Both the position numbers and the translations under genes were made by a program. This document shows, in pieces, positions 26,990 through 36,386 of a stretch of DNA of 64,000 nt (position 1 is its first letter; each line of letters opens with the position of its first letter). The stretch lies in contig NZ_CP018477.1 in the NCBI RefSeq assembly GCF_002277955.1, positions 4,423,206 to 4,487,205 on the forward strand, written 5' to 3'. Source of the stretch: Thermogutta terrifontis (GTDB lineage: Bacteria > Planctomycetota > Planctomycetia > Pirellulales > Thermoguttaceae). The notes under the pieces were generated by a model that saw only the letters and a program-made list of their open reading frames with translations, made no database searches and was not told the DNA's origin.

Positions 26990-28135
26990 CTACCGCTGCG
27001 CCCATCCTGTCCAGACTTCTCGGGCGGCCCGGAACAAGCTTTCCGGTGTCCAGGCGGTCAACTCGGGAACGACGGCCTGCCCACCGGCGCACGCCACATA
27101 AAACGTCAATGTTCGCTTTTCTCCCGCGGCCAGCTCCAGCGGAAACCGAAGTCCCTCGGTCAACAGAAGTGGTTGATCCTTTTTTCCACCGACATCCACA
27201 TAGTAACGGGCCTGATCGTTTAATGCCCCACTGATCACTTTATTGAGATTCAAACGCACGTTAGTGGGAAAAACCCACACAACGTTGAGGATCGGGTTGC
27301 GGTCTCGGGCCCCTGGGACCGGTCGAATGGTTATGGTGACCCAGCCGTCCGCATCGTCATCCGATGCCGTGAAGAGCAGCGCACCCGGTTTGTGCTGTCC
27401 CCATCGTGCTACTGGATCGACCAGCAATGGGCGAGCCCCTTCCACTTCGCAGAGGAGTGGCCGGATGCCTGCCTGGCCGTAAAAGCTTTCGCACAGGCCC
27501 AGCACCACCTGGACCTTGCCGCCCTTTTCGACGCGGAATCGGTAGCGAATGGGGATGCCTCCCATTCCTGCGCGGATGTTGGCGAAGCCGGGGTCACAAT
27601 CACCCTCGGGCTTGGCCCAACCGGGCATGGGGGTGGTGTCGATGACGTACCCCCAATCGCGGGTTTCGAGGAACCTCTGAGTTTCCAGGGGAATGGAGAG
27701 AACCACCCGATTCCCCAACCGCGCCGTGGAAAGTCCCACGCCAAGCTGCGCAGACGGCTGAAGATTCAGGGTGACCGATCGCGGCTCGCCACCTGTTTCT
27801 TCCAATTGGACTTCCAGGACGTCCATTCCCTGGGGATAGACCGGTGCTTTGTACGCCGTGACTTGCAGGCGGATCTGGCCGAAATCGGCCGACCAGCGTG
27901 CCGCAGGGACCACATTTTCCAGGGCCACTGCCTCAAGGCGTTGTTCGCCCGGTGCCAGCCCGTCACCTGTCAGCGTGACCGTCAGAGTGCCCCAGTCTTC
28001 CGCCAACACGCCGTTAGCATGGAACTGGGAAGGTGGCAGGCCGGGCGACGACAACCCGACGGTTTCCGCCCCCAAAGCGCCGCAGCAGCACGCCAGGGTG
28101 CTGATTCCGATCAAGAGATACATCGCGCGGCTCAT
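26990..28135 (-). CDS. Secreted beta-rich protein of unknown function
   Basis: The product has 381 residues. A signal peptide is present (MYLLIGISTLACCCGALGAE), with a run of cysteines that could act as a lipobox, although AxAE is a better ordinary cleavage site. The mature protein is almost all beta-strand, with motifs such as RLEAVALENVVPAARW and GGIPIRYRFRVEKGGKVQVV that read as jelly-roll or immunoglobulin-like modules. No catalytic signature was seen. GGAGG lies six bases before the ATG. The start overlaps the stop of the isomerase-like gene by four bases (ATGA), and the glycosidase-like gene follows after 130 bases. A role in binding or holding a carbohydrate is an inference from these neighbours. 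Confidence 0.7.
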   Translation of the reverse strand: MSRAMYLLIGISTLACCCGALGAETVGLSSPGLPPSQFHANGVLAEDWGTLTVTLTGDGLAPGEQRLEAVALENVVPAARWSADFGQIRLQVTAYKAPVYPQGMDVLEVQLEETGGEPRSVTLNLQPSAQLGVGLSTARLGNRVVLSIPLETQRFLETRDWGYVIDTTPMPGWAKPEGDCDPGFANIRAGMGGIPIRYRFRVEKGGKVQVVLGLCESFYGQAGIRPLLCEVEGARPLLVDPVARWGQHKPGALLFTASDDDADGWVTITIRPVPGARDRNPILNVVWVFPTNVRLNLNKVISGALNDQARYYVDVGGKKDQPLLLTEGLRFPLELAAGEKRTLTFYVACAGGQAVVPELTAWTPESLFRAAREVWTGWAQR

Positions 28136-29625
28136 GCCTGACCTCCGTATTCAAAGGTGGAAAATCGTGGCGAATGCGTCACCTTGATACCGTAGAGCTG
28201 GCAAAAGCCTTCCAGCACGCGGCGGTGATCTCCCAGCGTGACAACCTGATGGAATCCCAGCGTATCGCGGGAATCTTCGATATTATCCAGCTCGATTTCC
28301 ACGGAAGTCCGACACCCGCCCGCCGGTGGTGTTTGCACATTGCCCACCACTTTCCCGGTGTCGATGATCATTTCATTTGGGCCATTGAAGCGGACGAGGG
28401 TGACGGGTTGCCCCTCCGGCCAGAGGACCTGCATCGCCACGCCGAGTGCCGACTCCGAATGGTTCCGCAGGATATAATCCGCTGGTTTTTGATCAAAACC
28501 AGCAATACGGGTCCCCGACGTGCAATGCGCGGCAATGAGGGTGTTATGGACTGTTTCCGGAACGGGGTCGTTCATGTAACCCGGACGGTCCAGCAGATAA
28601 CTCGTCATCATGAGAGACATCGCCCCGAATAGATCGGCTTCACACCCCGCCGTGATGCCGGCGTCCTGGAGGAGGGTCCAGGCAGCACACGGCGGTGTGG
28701 GCACCAGCCGGGCTCCCACCATACCCAGGCAGTCCATACTCAAAGCGTGGGCGCCTTCGGCCTTGAGCAGCCGTTTGGCTGTCACATGGGCACGCATCGC
28801 ATTGAGAGCATCCTGCTCGTTTGGCTCCACGATCTTGACGGCCCGCTTTCGCAGGTCAGCAGCCAGGTCGCGGACCTCGTCTGTAACGGGTTGTTTGTCG
28901 AATTCCTGATTGAACGTGTCGCGGGGAATTGCCCGCACTTTCGTGCCCAGTCGTTCCACAACCGTTTCGTTCCGTTCGTTGCCCCGAATCCACAGGACGC
29001 GGGTTTCCTCGAAAAGTCGTTTGGCGCGAATCATTCTGAGTCCATCTTCCACCGCCGACCAATCCAGGGAAGAAATAACATGTATCCCTGTTTTTCGGCT
29101 GGGCCCTGCCAGGTGTCCGGTGAACGCGGTGCCCACCGGAGCAAAGACGATCAGAGGGATTTTCGTCTGGTCGGCGATACGGTTGATCCATCCCCAGGTC
29201 TGCATGTGCTGGAGAATCACCAGAATCCCATGGGGCTTGGTATCGATGAGCTTCTTGATCCAGGCATCGATTGTAGCATCAGTATTGAGGGGTTGAGCTT
29301 CCTGATCGACCTGCATGCCAAGCCGATTCGCCGAGGCCCGCAGCAGGGCAGTGTACTCGCGCTGATGTCCATCAAGGTCGTAGGTCGTTCCGGGCCAACC
29401 GAGCCAGTATGGACGGGGCATTTCCAGAAAACTGGCAGCCACCCGAACCTCCGGTTTGGGACGGAGTTCCCGGACGTCGATCACGTCCGTCACTGCTGGG
29501 GCTTCAGACGGAGCAGGTGTTTCCACCAATCCGGTGAAAAGACCTGTTCCCATGCTCGCCAGAGAAATCATTTTCAAGCATTCACGTCGGTTGAAGCATG
29601 AACCGCATTGATGTTGCTGACACAT
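28132..29625 (-). CDS. Tat-tagged sugar isomerase-like protein (L-fucose/L-arabinose isomerase fold)
   Basis: The product has 497 residues. The N-terminus has a twin-arginine signal, R13-R14 in NRRECLKMISLASMGTG, of the RRxxLK type. The rest follows the fucose/arabinose isomerase fold: a first Rossmann-like part with LRPKPEVRVAASFLEMPRPY, a middle part, and a C-terminal beta-barrel with VTLVRFNGPNEMIIDTGKV. Family members interconvert aldoses and ketoses using a metal held by Glu, Asp and His; D and E residues are present but I could not match the set with certainty. GGAGG lies eight bases before the ATG. It leads a unit with a secreted protein and a glycosidase-like protein, so it may act on released sugars or serve as a folded binding protein outside the cytoplasm. 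Confidence 0.8.
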   Translation of the reverse strand: MCQQHQCGSCFNRRECLKMISLASMGTGLFTGLVETPAPSEAPAVTDVIDVRELRPKPEVRVAASFLEMPRPYWLGWPGTTYDLDGHQREYTALLRASANRLGMQVDQEAQPLNTDATIDAWIKKLIDTKPHGILVILQHMQTWGWINRIADQTKIPLIVFAPVGTAFTGHLAGPSRKTGIHVISSLDWSAVEDGLRMIRAKRLFEETRVLWIRGNERNETVVERLGTKVRAIPRDTFNQEFDKQPVTDEVRDLAADLRKRAVKIVEPNEQDALNAMRAHVTAKRLLKAEGAHALSMDCLGMVGARLVPTPPCAAWTLLQDAGITAGCEADLFGAMSLMMTSYLLDRPGYMNDPVPETVHNTLIAAHCTSGTRIAGFDQKPADYILRNHSESALGVAMQVLWPEGQPVTLVRFNGPNEMIIDTGKVVGNVQTPPAGGCRTSVEIELDNIEDSRDTLGFHQVVTLGDHRRVLEGFCQLYGIKVTHSPRFSTFEYGGQA

Positions 29626-29888
29626 GGGTCGTCCCTCCCGTAACGAATGGTGGCCAACACAAGCTGGGGCGATTGTTTAAAGCCGACGGAGCCCGGTCCC
29701 CGTCGCCGCCACAGCCGAAAGCCGTGCCAGCAGGGGTTATAATTGAGATAGAAGCGATAATCAATAAGGGAGAGCCCGCCGCGAAGGATGAAAAGGCGAC
29801 TCGTCGGACAGCCGAGCTCTCCCGGCCCAGCTTTTGATTCATCGTTACTGTTGCAGAAACCGCCGAGATGGGATCCGCGCAGCGTGTT

Positions 29889-29916
29889 GTAAGGGCAATT
29901 CATGAATTGCCCCTAC
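29889..29916. repeat. 28-base palindromic intergenic repeat, copy 1
   Basis: The centre GGGCAATTCATGAATTGCCC is a perfect 20-base palindrome, flanked by GTAA and CTAC. Near-identical sequences occur at 36078-36105 and, degenerate, at 60055-60082, always between genes. Confidence 0.8.
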
Positions 29917-30127
29917 CGTCGAAATGATAACTGACCCGAAGAGTTGGGGCCGGTGGGCAAAATGGATGATCCAACGTCGGAACGCGAACGTGACAAGCAC
30001 GTCCCTCCGAATGTGGACCTGCCATGCGGGTCCCACCGGGTTGGAGCTCGCTCCCCTGCAAGCCCGTGTGGTTGTCCGCGTCCCCACGGGCGGAGGAAAA
30101 GCGGGGATTGTCGGGCGCGGCTTTTGA

Positions 30128-30156
30128 TTGACACGCTATTCCGGGCTGTTTAGAAT
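30128..30156 (+). promoter_or_regulatory. Near-consensus sigma70-type promoter
   Basis: TTGACA and TAGAAT are separated by exactly 17 bases. The start codon of the downstream gene lies about 150 bases further, leaving a moderately long leader. Confidence 0.75.
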
Positions 30157-30307
30157 CGACGTAGGCTTGTATTACCCAAATTGCCAAGGTTTCCAGGCCC
30201 ACTTTTTCACAGCCGCGGTCGGAACGTCGGTGGGTCGGCATCGATCGGACACGAAATTCTGAGCGAGTCACTCCCTAAAATCCAGGACGTCGAGGAGTAA
30301 GCTTGTC

Positions 30308-31729
30308 ATGGCACGTGAGAACCAAGGGCTGCAAATTGCCTTGATCACGTTCGTCATTCTGACGCTCTTGCTGGCCGTTTTCACCTATCTCTTCTTCCGT
30401 CAGTATGACGAACAGTACCGAAAAGCCCAGGCGGCACTGGAGGAGGCCGCAAAAGCCAATGATGCCGCGCGATCGGCTCAAACCGACCTCAACACGTTGA
30501 AGACCATCCTCGGTTTCAGTACCACCGACCCGATGGACAAAATCACACAGACGGCCAAACAAGAGCTGGAAACCTACGGCGCGGATCTCGATCCTTCTCA
30601 GCAGAACTATCGCACCGTGCTGGACCACCTTTTCAAGACGCTTCAGGCCAAAAGCGCCACACTGGTGGCAACCGAGCAGAAACTTCGGGATGCTGAGGCC
30701 AAGATCGCTCAACTTGAGGCGAGCAAGGCTCCGTTGATCGCGCAGGAGAAGAATCGAGCCGATCAGGCAGAAGCCACCCTCACACAGGAACGTCAGAAGT
30801 TCACGGCGGACCTCCAGGCTTCCTTCCAGGCGCGAGATGATTTGCAAAAACGGGTAACCGAGGCCCAGCAGCAGGCCCAGGATGCTTTGGCCCAATTGGA
30901 CGCCGCTAAGAAGGATTTTGATCGCCGGATTCGGACAGTCTCGGCTCTGCTGGCTGTACGCACCAAGGAATTAGAGGCGACCAAGAATCCTCGTTTGGAG
31001 ACGCCGGATGGTCGCATTCAGTGGGTAAATCAGCAGTTGGGCACGGTGTGGATCAACCTGGGCGAAGCGGACGGGCTGTCGGTGGGGACAACTTTTGCGG
31101 TCTTCCCCGGAAATACTTTGAATATCGCTGATGCGGAACGGAAAGGTGGCATCGAAGTGACGGCGATCCGCGGTCCACACCTCGCTGAAGCCCGCATCAT
31201 CGATGACAAAGTGAGTGATCCCATCATGCCTGGCGACGTGATCAGCACCCTCATTTGGTCTCCAGGAGACCGGCGGCGGTTTGCCATTACCAACTTTGTC
31301 GATATTGACGATGATGGGCGGAGCGATCAGGAACTGCTCATCAGCATCATTCGGCAAAGCAACGGGATCGTGGACGCCTGGCTCGATGATGAAGGTAATC
31401 TTCACGGTCAGCTCACGGCCGACACCGACTACATTGTAGTGGGCAATGAACCGCCCGAGGGAACCAATGTGGCTGTGATCCAGGCGCGATCGGATATGCT
31501 CAAACGGGCGGATGAGATGGCTGTTCAGAGGATTTCCGTGCGTGAGCTGCTCCGTCGCATCGGTTACAAACGGGAAACCCACGTGGTGCGGTTCGGACCA
31601 GGCGCTAATCCCGCCGATTTTCGAGCCAAACCCAAGGAGGACGAAGTCATCCGGCAGTCGACCGGAGCCGTCAGCGAAATCTTCCAGCCGCGACAACCTC
31701 CGCGGGCCAAGGCGGGCACGGCTTTCTGA
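30308..31729 (+). CDS. Membrane-anchored coiled-coil protein of unknown function
   Basis: The product has 473 residues. One N-terminal helix (about residues 9-30, LQIALITFVILTLLLAVFTY) anchors it. Residues 35-230 are a long coiled coil rich in A, Q, E and K, split by a loop with GFSTTDPMDK. Then a small beta-domain begins at GTVWINLGEADGLSVGTTF, a pattern seen in FlgT-like and other envelope proteins. After it, AITNFVDIDDDGRSDQELLI has a BRCT-like feel. The C-terminus is polar. A GAGGAG lies some 12-15 bases before the ATG. The gene follows a strong promoter and stands alone. Topology suggests the coil is outside the cytoplasm; the partner is unknown. Confidence 0.8.
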   Translation: MARENQGLQIALITFVILTLLLAVFTYLFFRQYDEQYRKAQAALEEAAKANDAARSAQTDLNTLKTILGFSTTDPMDKITQTAKQELETYGADLDPSQQNYRTVLDHLFKTLQAKSATLVATEQKLRDAEAKIAQLEASKAPLIAQEKNRADQAEATLTQERQKFTADLQASFQARDDLQKRVTEAQQQAQDALAQLDAAKKDFDRRIRTVSALLAVRTKELEATKNPRLETPDGRIQWVNQQLGTVWINLGEADGLSVGTTFAVFPGNTLNIADAERKGGIEVTAIRGPHLAEARIIDDKVSDPIMPGDVISTLIWSPGDRRRFAITNFVDIDDDGRSDQELLISIIRQSNGIVDAWLDDEGNLHGQLTADTDYIVVGNEPPEGTNVAVIQARSDMLKRADEMAVQRISVRELLRRIGYKRETHVVRFGPGANPADFRAKPKEDEVIRQSTGAVSEIFQPRQPPRAKAGTAF

Positions 31730-31735
31730 CCAACT

Positions 31736-31750
31736 CCGTGGAGACCACGG
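31736..31750. terminator. Short hairpin between convergent genes
   Basis: CCGTGG-AGA-CCACGG forms a perfect six-pair stem a few bases after the coiled-coil gene. No T-run follows on either strand, so it is only a weak candidate for a transcription stop. Confidence 0.3.
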
Positions 31751-31798
31751 GTTGAGCCGCAGCGTTCGCCCTGCGACTGTGTCCATGTGCGATCTCAC

Positions 31799-32740
31799 TT
31801 ACCGGCAGATTTGCCGATAGTATTCCACGGAGCGTCGCAGGCCCTCTCGAAAGTCCACCCGGGGCTCGTATCCCAGCAGACGGCGGGCGAGGGTGATGTC
31901 GGCCATACTCTCGCGAATGTCTCCCGGTCTGGGCGGGGCGAATTCCGGCTCCACCTGAGTTCCCAGGACTTCGTTGAGCGCGGCAATCAACTCCAGAAGA
32001 GTGATGCTCTTGCCGTTGGCGGCATTGAAGACGCGTCCCTCCACTCCCGGCTTTTCCGCTGCCAGAAGGTTGGCATGGACCACGTTTTCCACGTACGTAA
32101 AATCGCGTGACTGAAGTCCGTCGCCGAAAATAACCGGGCGCCGACCGCGGAGAATCGCCGTGATGAACAGAGGTATAACAGCCGAATAGGGGCTATTGGG
32201 ATCCTGCCGCGGACCGAAGACGTTGAAATAGCGAATGACCACAGTGGGCAACCCGTATGTGGCATAAAATGCCCGGCAGTAGTACTCGCCCGCCAGCTTC
32301 GCCGCGCCATAGGGCGAAATGGGATCGGGAAGATCGGTTTCCCGTTTGGCACTGAATGGCTGGTCACCGTAAGCGCTGCTCGATCCGGCATACACGAAGC
32401 GACGGATGCGACCGGATTTGCGAGCCGCATCGAGGAGCGTCACCGTCCCCGTGACACATGCCGCGTGGGTGTCGAGCGGATACTCCACACTTCGCGGAAC
32501 GCTGGCCAGTGCCGCCTGATGGAAGACGTAGTCCACACCCTCCATGACCTTCGCCACCAGGGTGCTGTCGCAGACGTCTCCTTCAACAAACTCGATACAA
32601 TCCCTGACACCGGCAAGATTGGCAAGATTGCCCGTGCTGAGATTATCCAGCACCCGCACTCTGTGCCCGCGTTGAACAAGGGCGTCCACCAGGTGCGATC
32701 CGATAAAGCCCGCTCCTCCGGTGACAAGTGTCGTCGGCAT
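31799..32740 (-). CDS. NAD-dependent nucleotide-sugar epimerase/dehydratase
   Basis: The product has 313 residues, normal for extended short-chain dehydrogenases. The NAD site is GGAGFIGSHL (residues 8-17). The catalytic set is serine near 120-122 with Y144-x3-K148 (SPYGAAKLAGEYY). It most resembles UDP-glucose or UDP-N-acetylglucosamine 4-epimerases, which supply galactose-type precursors for glycans. A short AAAGGTGG precedes the ATG. It is not in an operon; the neighbours are a coiled-coil gene (convergent) and alaS (divergent). It could serve the exopolysaccharide locus further along. Exact substrate specificity cannot be decided from the sequence. Confidence 0.9.
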   Translation of the reverse strand: MPTTLVTGGAGFIGSHLVDALVQRGHRVRVLDNLSTGNLANLAGVRDCIEFVEGDVCDSTLVAKVMEGVDYVFHQAALASVPRSVEYPLDTHAACVTGTVTLLDAARKSGRIRRFVYAGSSSAYGDQPFSAKRETDLPDPISPYGAAKLAGEYYCRAFYATYGLPTVVIRYFNVFGPRQDPNSPYSAVIPLFITAILRGRRPVIFGDGLQSRDFTYVENVVHANLLAAEKPGVEGRVFNAANGKSITLLELIAALNEVLGTQVEPEFAPPRPGDIRESMADITLARRLLGYEPRVDFREGLRRSVEYYRQICR

Positions 32741-33276
32741 TGTCCACCTTTCCTAAATCAGCAAAAGATGCAGTGTTTATGGTAGGTTGGCGAGAAATGA
32801 CCTATTTCGGCATGGCCACCCAAGATAAATCACCGGTAACACGCCAAACGGGGTGAGGCGTCTGTACTTTGTATGTTTCCCGGTGTGCTTCCGCTATCAG
32901 AATGTAGCATGAAGCAAGCGGGTAGCATCCACCAACCGGCGATCGGGGGGGTCAGAAAACAGCGGTTGTCACGAAAAAGACATCGTTTCTGCGTGGTATC
33001 ACGGGGTCCCATGTTCCCACCGGCGGCGCGGTGAGACTGCCGCATCTGGGTGTTGACAGGGCCTGGCACGACGCAACGAGAGGCGGTCGCCGGTCAACCG
33101 GTTGGCCTACGAACTTTTTTCACCGGTCGGTATCATACCAGTTTGAGGCGCCACGAGCCGATCCCATGTAATTCTGTTTGAGGCAGCCGGGCTCCGTCTG
33201 GCGTGGGGTACCGATGCCATCCGGATTAATGTGACGACCGTATTTTGCCCATCTCTTGAAGGATGCTGTTTCACCC
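32741..33276. other. Divergent intergenic region upstream of alaS, 536 bases
   Basis: This separates the epimerase gene from alaS. A possible alaS promoter lies at 33143 (listed separately). Reading frames in the stretch have no recognisable product. I looked for a T-box leader (its conserved core and terminator pair) and did not find one. Confidence 0.4.
33143..33172 (+). promoter_or_regulatory. Possible alaS promoter
   Basis: TTGAGG and TGTAAT are separated by 18 bases, about 105 bases before the alaS start. The match is moderate, and it is the best one in this intergenic region. Confidence 0.4.
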
Positions 33277-35898
33277 ATGAAGGCCGACGAACTTCGCGAA
33301 AAGTTTTTGACGTTCTTTGAAACGAAAGGGTGTGTCCGCCGTCCGAGCGACGTCCTCGTTCCCCGCTGGGATCCGTCCGTTCTCTTCACACCGGCCGGGA
33401 TGAACCAGTTCAAGGACCACTTCCTTGGCCGATGCAAGCTGGAATTCACGCGGGCCACCACGTGTCAGAAATGCCTGCGGACGGGCGATATCGAAAACGT
33501 CGGGCGGACCCCATACCATCACACCTTTTTCGAAATGCTGGGGAACTTTTCGTTCGGCGATTACTTCAAGCGAGAAGCCATCCTTTGGGCGTGGGAATTC
33601 CTTACCGACAAAAAATGGCTGGGGCTCGACCCGGAAAAAATCTCGGCCACCGTGTACCTTGACGACGACGAAGCGGCGGAAATTTGGATCAAGGAAGTGG
33701 GTCTTTCGCCGGACAAAGTCACCCGCATGGGGGAAGATGAAAACTTCTGGCCTGCCAACGCCCCCAGTCAAGGACCGGACGGTGTTTGTGGGCCCTGCAG
33801 CGAAATCTATTACGACACCCCCTGGGGTAAAGTCGAAATCTGGAATCTGGTGTTCACGCAGTACAATCGGGTGGGGCCTCCGCCGAACAACCTCCGACCG
33901 CTCCCCAGCAAGAATATTGACACCGGCATGGGTTTGGAGCGGGCGGCGGCCGTCCTGCAGGGGGTGGAATCGAACTTCCACATCGATATCATTCGGCCGA
34001 TTGTGGAAGCGGCTGCCGATGTCTGCCACGTGAAGTACGACCCCTCTTCTGATTTCGGACGACGTTTGCGGCGGATTGCCGATCACATTCGGGCGTGCAC
34101 ATTTGCCATTCACGAAAACGTCACCCCCTCCCCCAACAAACAGGGATACGTCATCCGGAGATTGATTCGGCGAGCGGTTTTGGATGGCCACCGGATGGGT
34201 GTTCGCGAGCCGTTCTTCTACAAGCTCGTGCCGGTGGTAGCGGAAATGATGAAGAATCCCTACCCGGAACTCCAGGAGACAATCCCCCGGGTTCAGGCCG
34301 TGATCAAGGGAGAAGAGGAAAACTTCCTGGCGGTCCTGGAGACCGGCCTGGAGCGAATCGAACGCCTGTTTGAGGAAATGCGGCGGAATAACCGCGGCGT
34401 TGTGTCCGGCGCCGAAGCAGCCGAGCTCTATCAGACGTACGGCTTCCCGCCCGAATTGCTGGAGGCTCTCGCCGCCGAGCGGAACTATGCCTTCGATTGG
34501 GAAGGATATCGCCGCGAGATGGAGCGTCATGGGCTCGAATCCGGGGCCGGACAGAAAAAGGAGGTCTTTTACACGGGGCCCCTTGATTCTCTCAAAAAAG
34601 CCGGCTTGGAAAGCCGTTTTGTGGGTTACGAAACCACGGAGGTTCCCGATGCCAAGATCATCGGTCTGATTGCCGCAGGACACCTCTGCGATGCGGTGGA
34701 AGAAAAAGATCACGGCCAGCCCGTCGCTGTCATCCTCGATAAGACGCCATTTTATGGCGAAATGGGCGGGCAGGTCGGTGACCGCGGAGAACTTGTTGCC
34801 GACGGCCTGCGGTTCGAGGTCATCGATACCAAGATGGAGAGCGGATTCCCCGTCCACTACGGCCATTTACGAGACGGCCGGCTGGCGCTGGGCCAGGTGG
34901 TCACAGCGCGGGTGGACGCTGCCCGCCGCCAGGGGATTCGCCGCGCCCACACGGCCACGCACCTGCTCCATTACGCGCTGCAAAAGGTGCTGGGAAAGCA
35001 CGCCCAGCAGCAGGGCTCCAAGGTGGACGACGATATTCTCCGCTTCGACTTCGCCAATCCGACCGCCGTCAAGGCCGAAGAACTGGAAGAGATCGAAGCT
35101 GAGGTCAACCGCCGAGTCCTGGAAGCGGCACCGGTCCAGATTGCCTACATGCCCCTTGCCGAGGCCCGCAAGACCGGAGCGATGATGCTCTTCGGTGAAA
35201 AGTACCCTGACGTTGTGCGAGTGGTCTCGGTGGGTGAATACAGCAAGGAATTATGTGGGGGAACCCACCTGGATCATGCAGGCCAGATCGGACTGTTTAA
35301 GATCATCAGTGAAGAAAGTGTGGCTGCGGGGACCCGCCGCATCACGGCGCTGACGGGATGGAAGGCCTACGAGTTTGTGCGGGATACTTCGCGGGTAATC
35401 GCGGAGGCCTCAGCCGCTCTCAATGTGCCGCCACAGGAAATACCCACCCGAATTCAGAACATGCTCCAGGAGATCCGCCAACTTCGCAAGCAGGTGGCCC
35501 TGGGAGGTCGGTCTCCGGGTGTCACGGCTGAACAACTCTGGAGCCAGGGTATCGACGTGGATGGGGTTCGGGTGATTGTCGGAGAGATTCCCGCGGCCGA
35601 TCCCGATCTGATGCGTCAGCTCATCGACCAGCTTCGGCGGCGGAACATGCCCACCGCGGTCCTGCTGGCGGCTAAACACCCGGAGGAGAAAAAGGTCGTC
35701 ATGGTGGCGGGACTTTCCCGCGAACTGACCGACCGCGGGATGGATGCCGTCAAATGGGTGCGGAGTGTGGCGGCGGTGGTCGGCGGTGGGGGCGGTGGCC
35801 GCCCGGATCTCGCCCAGGCCGGCGGCAAAGTCCCCGAAAAACTGGCCGAAGCGCTCGATCTGGCCCGCGAACAGGCCGTCAAAATGATCCAGGCGTGA
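33277..35898 (+). CDS. alaS: Alanyl-tRNA synthetase
   Basis: The product has 873 residues, the usual bacterial length. It charges tRNA-Ala in the cytoplasm. The class II catalytic domain spans about residues 1-250, with the family start MKADELREKFLTFFETKGC and RWDPSVLFTPAGMNQFK. The editing domain has the metal-binding HTATHLLH and CGGTH motifs, which remove wrongly attached serine and glycine. The C-terminal domain ends with GGGGGGRPDLAQAGG, the usual C-Ala signature. The ATG was chosen over a TTG seven codons upstream because it matches homologues; AAGGA lies 14 bases before it. It is a single gene. Confidence 0.98.
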   Translation: MKADELREKFLTFFETKGCVRRPSDVLVPRWDPSVLFTPAGMNQFKDHFLGRCKLEFTRATTCQKCLRTGDIENVGRTPYHHTFFEMLGNFSFGDYFKREAILWAWEFLTDKKWLGLDPEKISATVYLDDDEAAEIWIKEVGLSPDKVTRMGEDENFWPANAPSQGPDGVCGPCSEIYYDTPWGKVEIWNLVFTQYNRVGPPPNNLRPLPSKNIDTGMGLERAAAVLQGVESNFHIDIIRPIVEAAADVCHVKYDPSSDFGRRLRRIADHIRACTFAIHENVTPSPNKQGYVIRRLIRRAVLDGHRMGVREPFFYKLVPVVAEMMKNPYPELQETIPRVQAVIKGEEENFLAVLETGLERIERLFEEMRRNNRGVVSGAEAAELYQTYGFPPELLEALAAERNYAFDWEGYRREMERHGLESGAGQKKEVFYTGPLDSLKKAGLESRFVGYETTEVPDAKIIGLIAAGHLCDAVEEKDHGQPVAVILDKTPFYGEMGGQVGDRGELVADGLRFEVIDTKMESGFPVHYGHLRDGRLALGQVVTARVDAARRQGIRRAHTATHLLHYALQKVLGKHAQQQGSKVDDDILRFDFANPTAVKAEELEEIEAEVNRRVLEAAPVQIAYMPLAEARKTGAMMLFGEKYPDVVRVVSVGEYSKELCGGTHLDHAGQIGLFKIISEESVAAGTRRITALTGWKAYEFVRDTSRVIAEASAALNVPPQEIPTRIQNMLQEIRQLRKQVALGGRSPGVTAEQLWSQGIDVDGVRVIVGEIPAADPDLMRQLIDQLRRRNMPTAVLLAAKHPEEKKVVMVAGLSRELTDRGMDAVKWVRSVAAVVGGGGGGRPDLAQAGGKVPEKLAEALDLAREQAVKMIQA

Positions 35899-36386
35899 GT
35901 TTCACCTCCTGCGCGGCAAGAACGGAAAAAACGCCCGCCAGTGATCTCCGGCTTAGACCCGGAAAAGTGAGGGGCCGTTTACCAGTAAAAGCGCTCCATC
36001 CACCGCACAAAGCCGGGTACAGGATATGGTGCCCCGTCCGTTGCCGTTGGTTCTGGCTGCGTCAATTCAGGACACAGGTAGGGGCAATTCATGAATCGCC
36101 CCTACGGGAAATTCGGATGATTCACACTCGTGGGGGCCGAACGAGTAACGTTCTGGCTCCCACGGTCAACACTCTCCACCCACGGCTACTTCGCCACCGT
36201 CATCCCGGCTCGGCAATGATAATCTCGCCATGTGCTTGCCGCGCCAGGAAAATTGGGTTGCATAGTGGCACCGCTTCCCCGGCTGCGATATGCTGGAAGG
36301 TGGAGCGCGAGGGTCCAGCGGATGATGCGGTGGGCCCGGGGTGTCAGTAGATCTTCCATAGACTCTCTTGGTGCGAGGACGTCATC
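35899..36386. other. Intergenic region, 488 bases, with a palindromic repeat
   Basis: This lies between alaS and a secreted-protein gene on the same strand. It contains the second copy of the 28-base palindromic repeat. No convincing promoter, terminator or reading frame with a ribosome binding site was seen elsewhere in it. Confidence 0.4.
36078..36105. repeat. 28-base palindromic intergenic repeat, copy 2
   Basis: GTAGGGGCAATTC, then ATGAATCGCCCCTAC. The arms pair except for one central position. It is followed by CGGGAAATTCGG, a flank that is also partly present beside copy 3. Confidence 0.8.

Larger units (their letters stand above)
29626..30307. other. Intergenic region, 682 bases, with a palindromic repeat and a promoter
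   Basis: This is a divergent region between the Tat-tagged isomerase gene and a coiled-coil protein gene. It contains the 28-base repeat at 29889 and a near-consensus promoter at 30128, both listed separately. Reading frames here have no ribosome binding site or recognisable protein. The rest shows no clear structure. Confidence 0.5.

Noticed and set aside
32741-33276. T-box leader in front of alaS
   Set aside because: No T-box core sequence or terminator/antiterminator pair was found; a normal promoter is more likely.
33271-34866. Minus-strand reading frame of 531 residues
   Set aside because: It is the exact antisense of alaS and has no protein signature.
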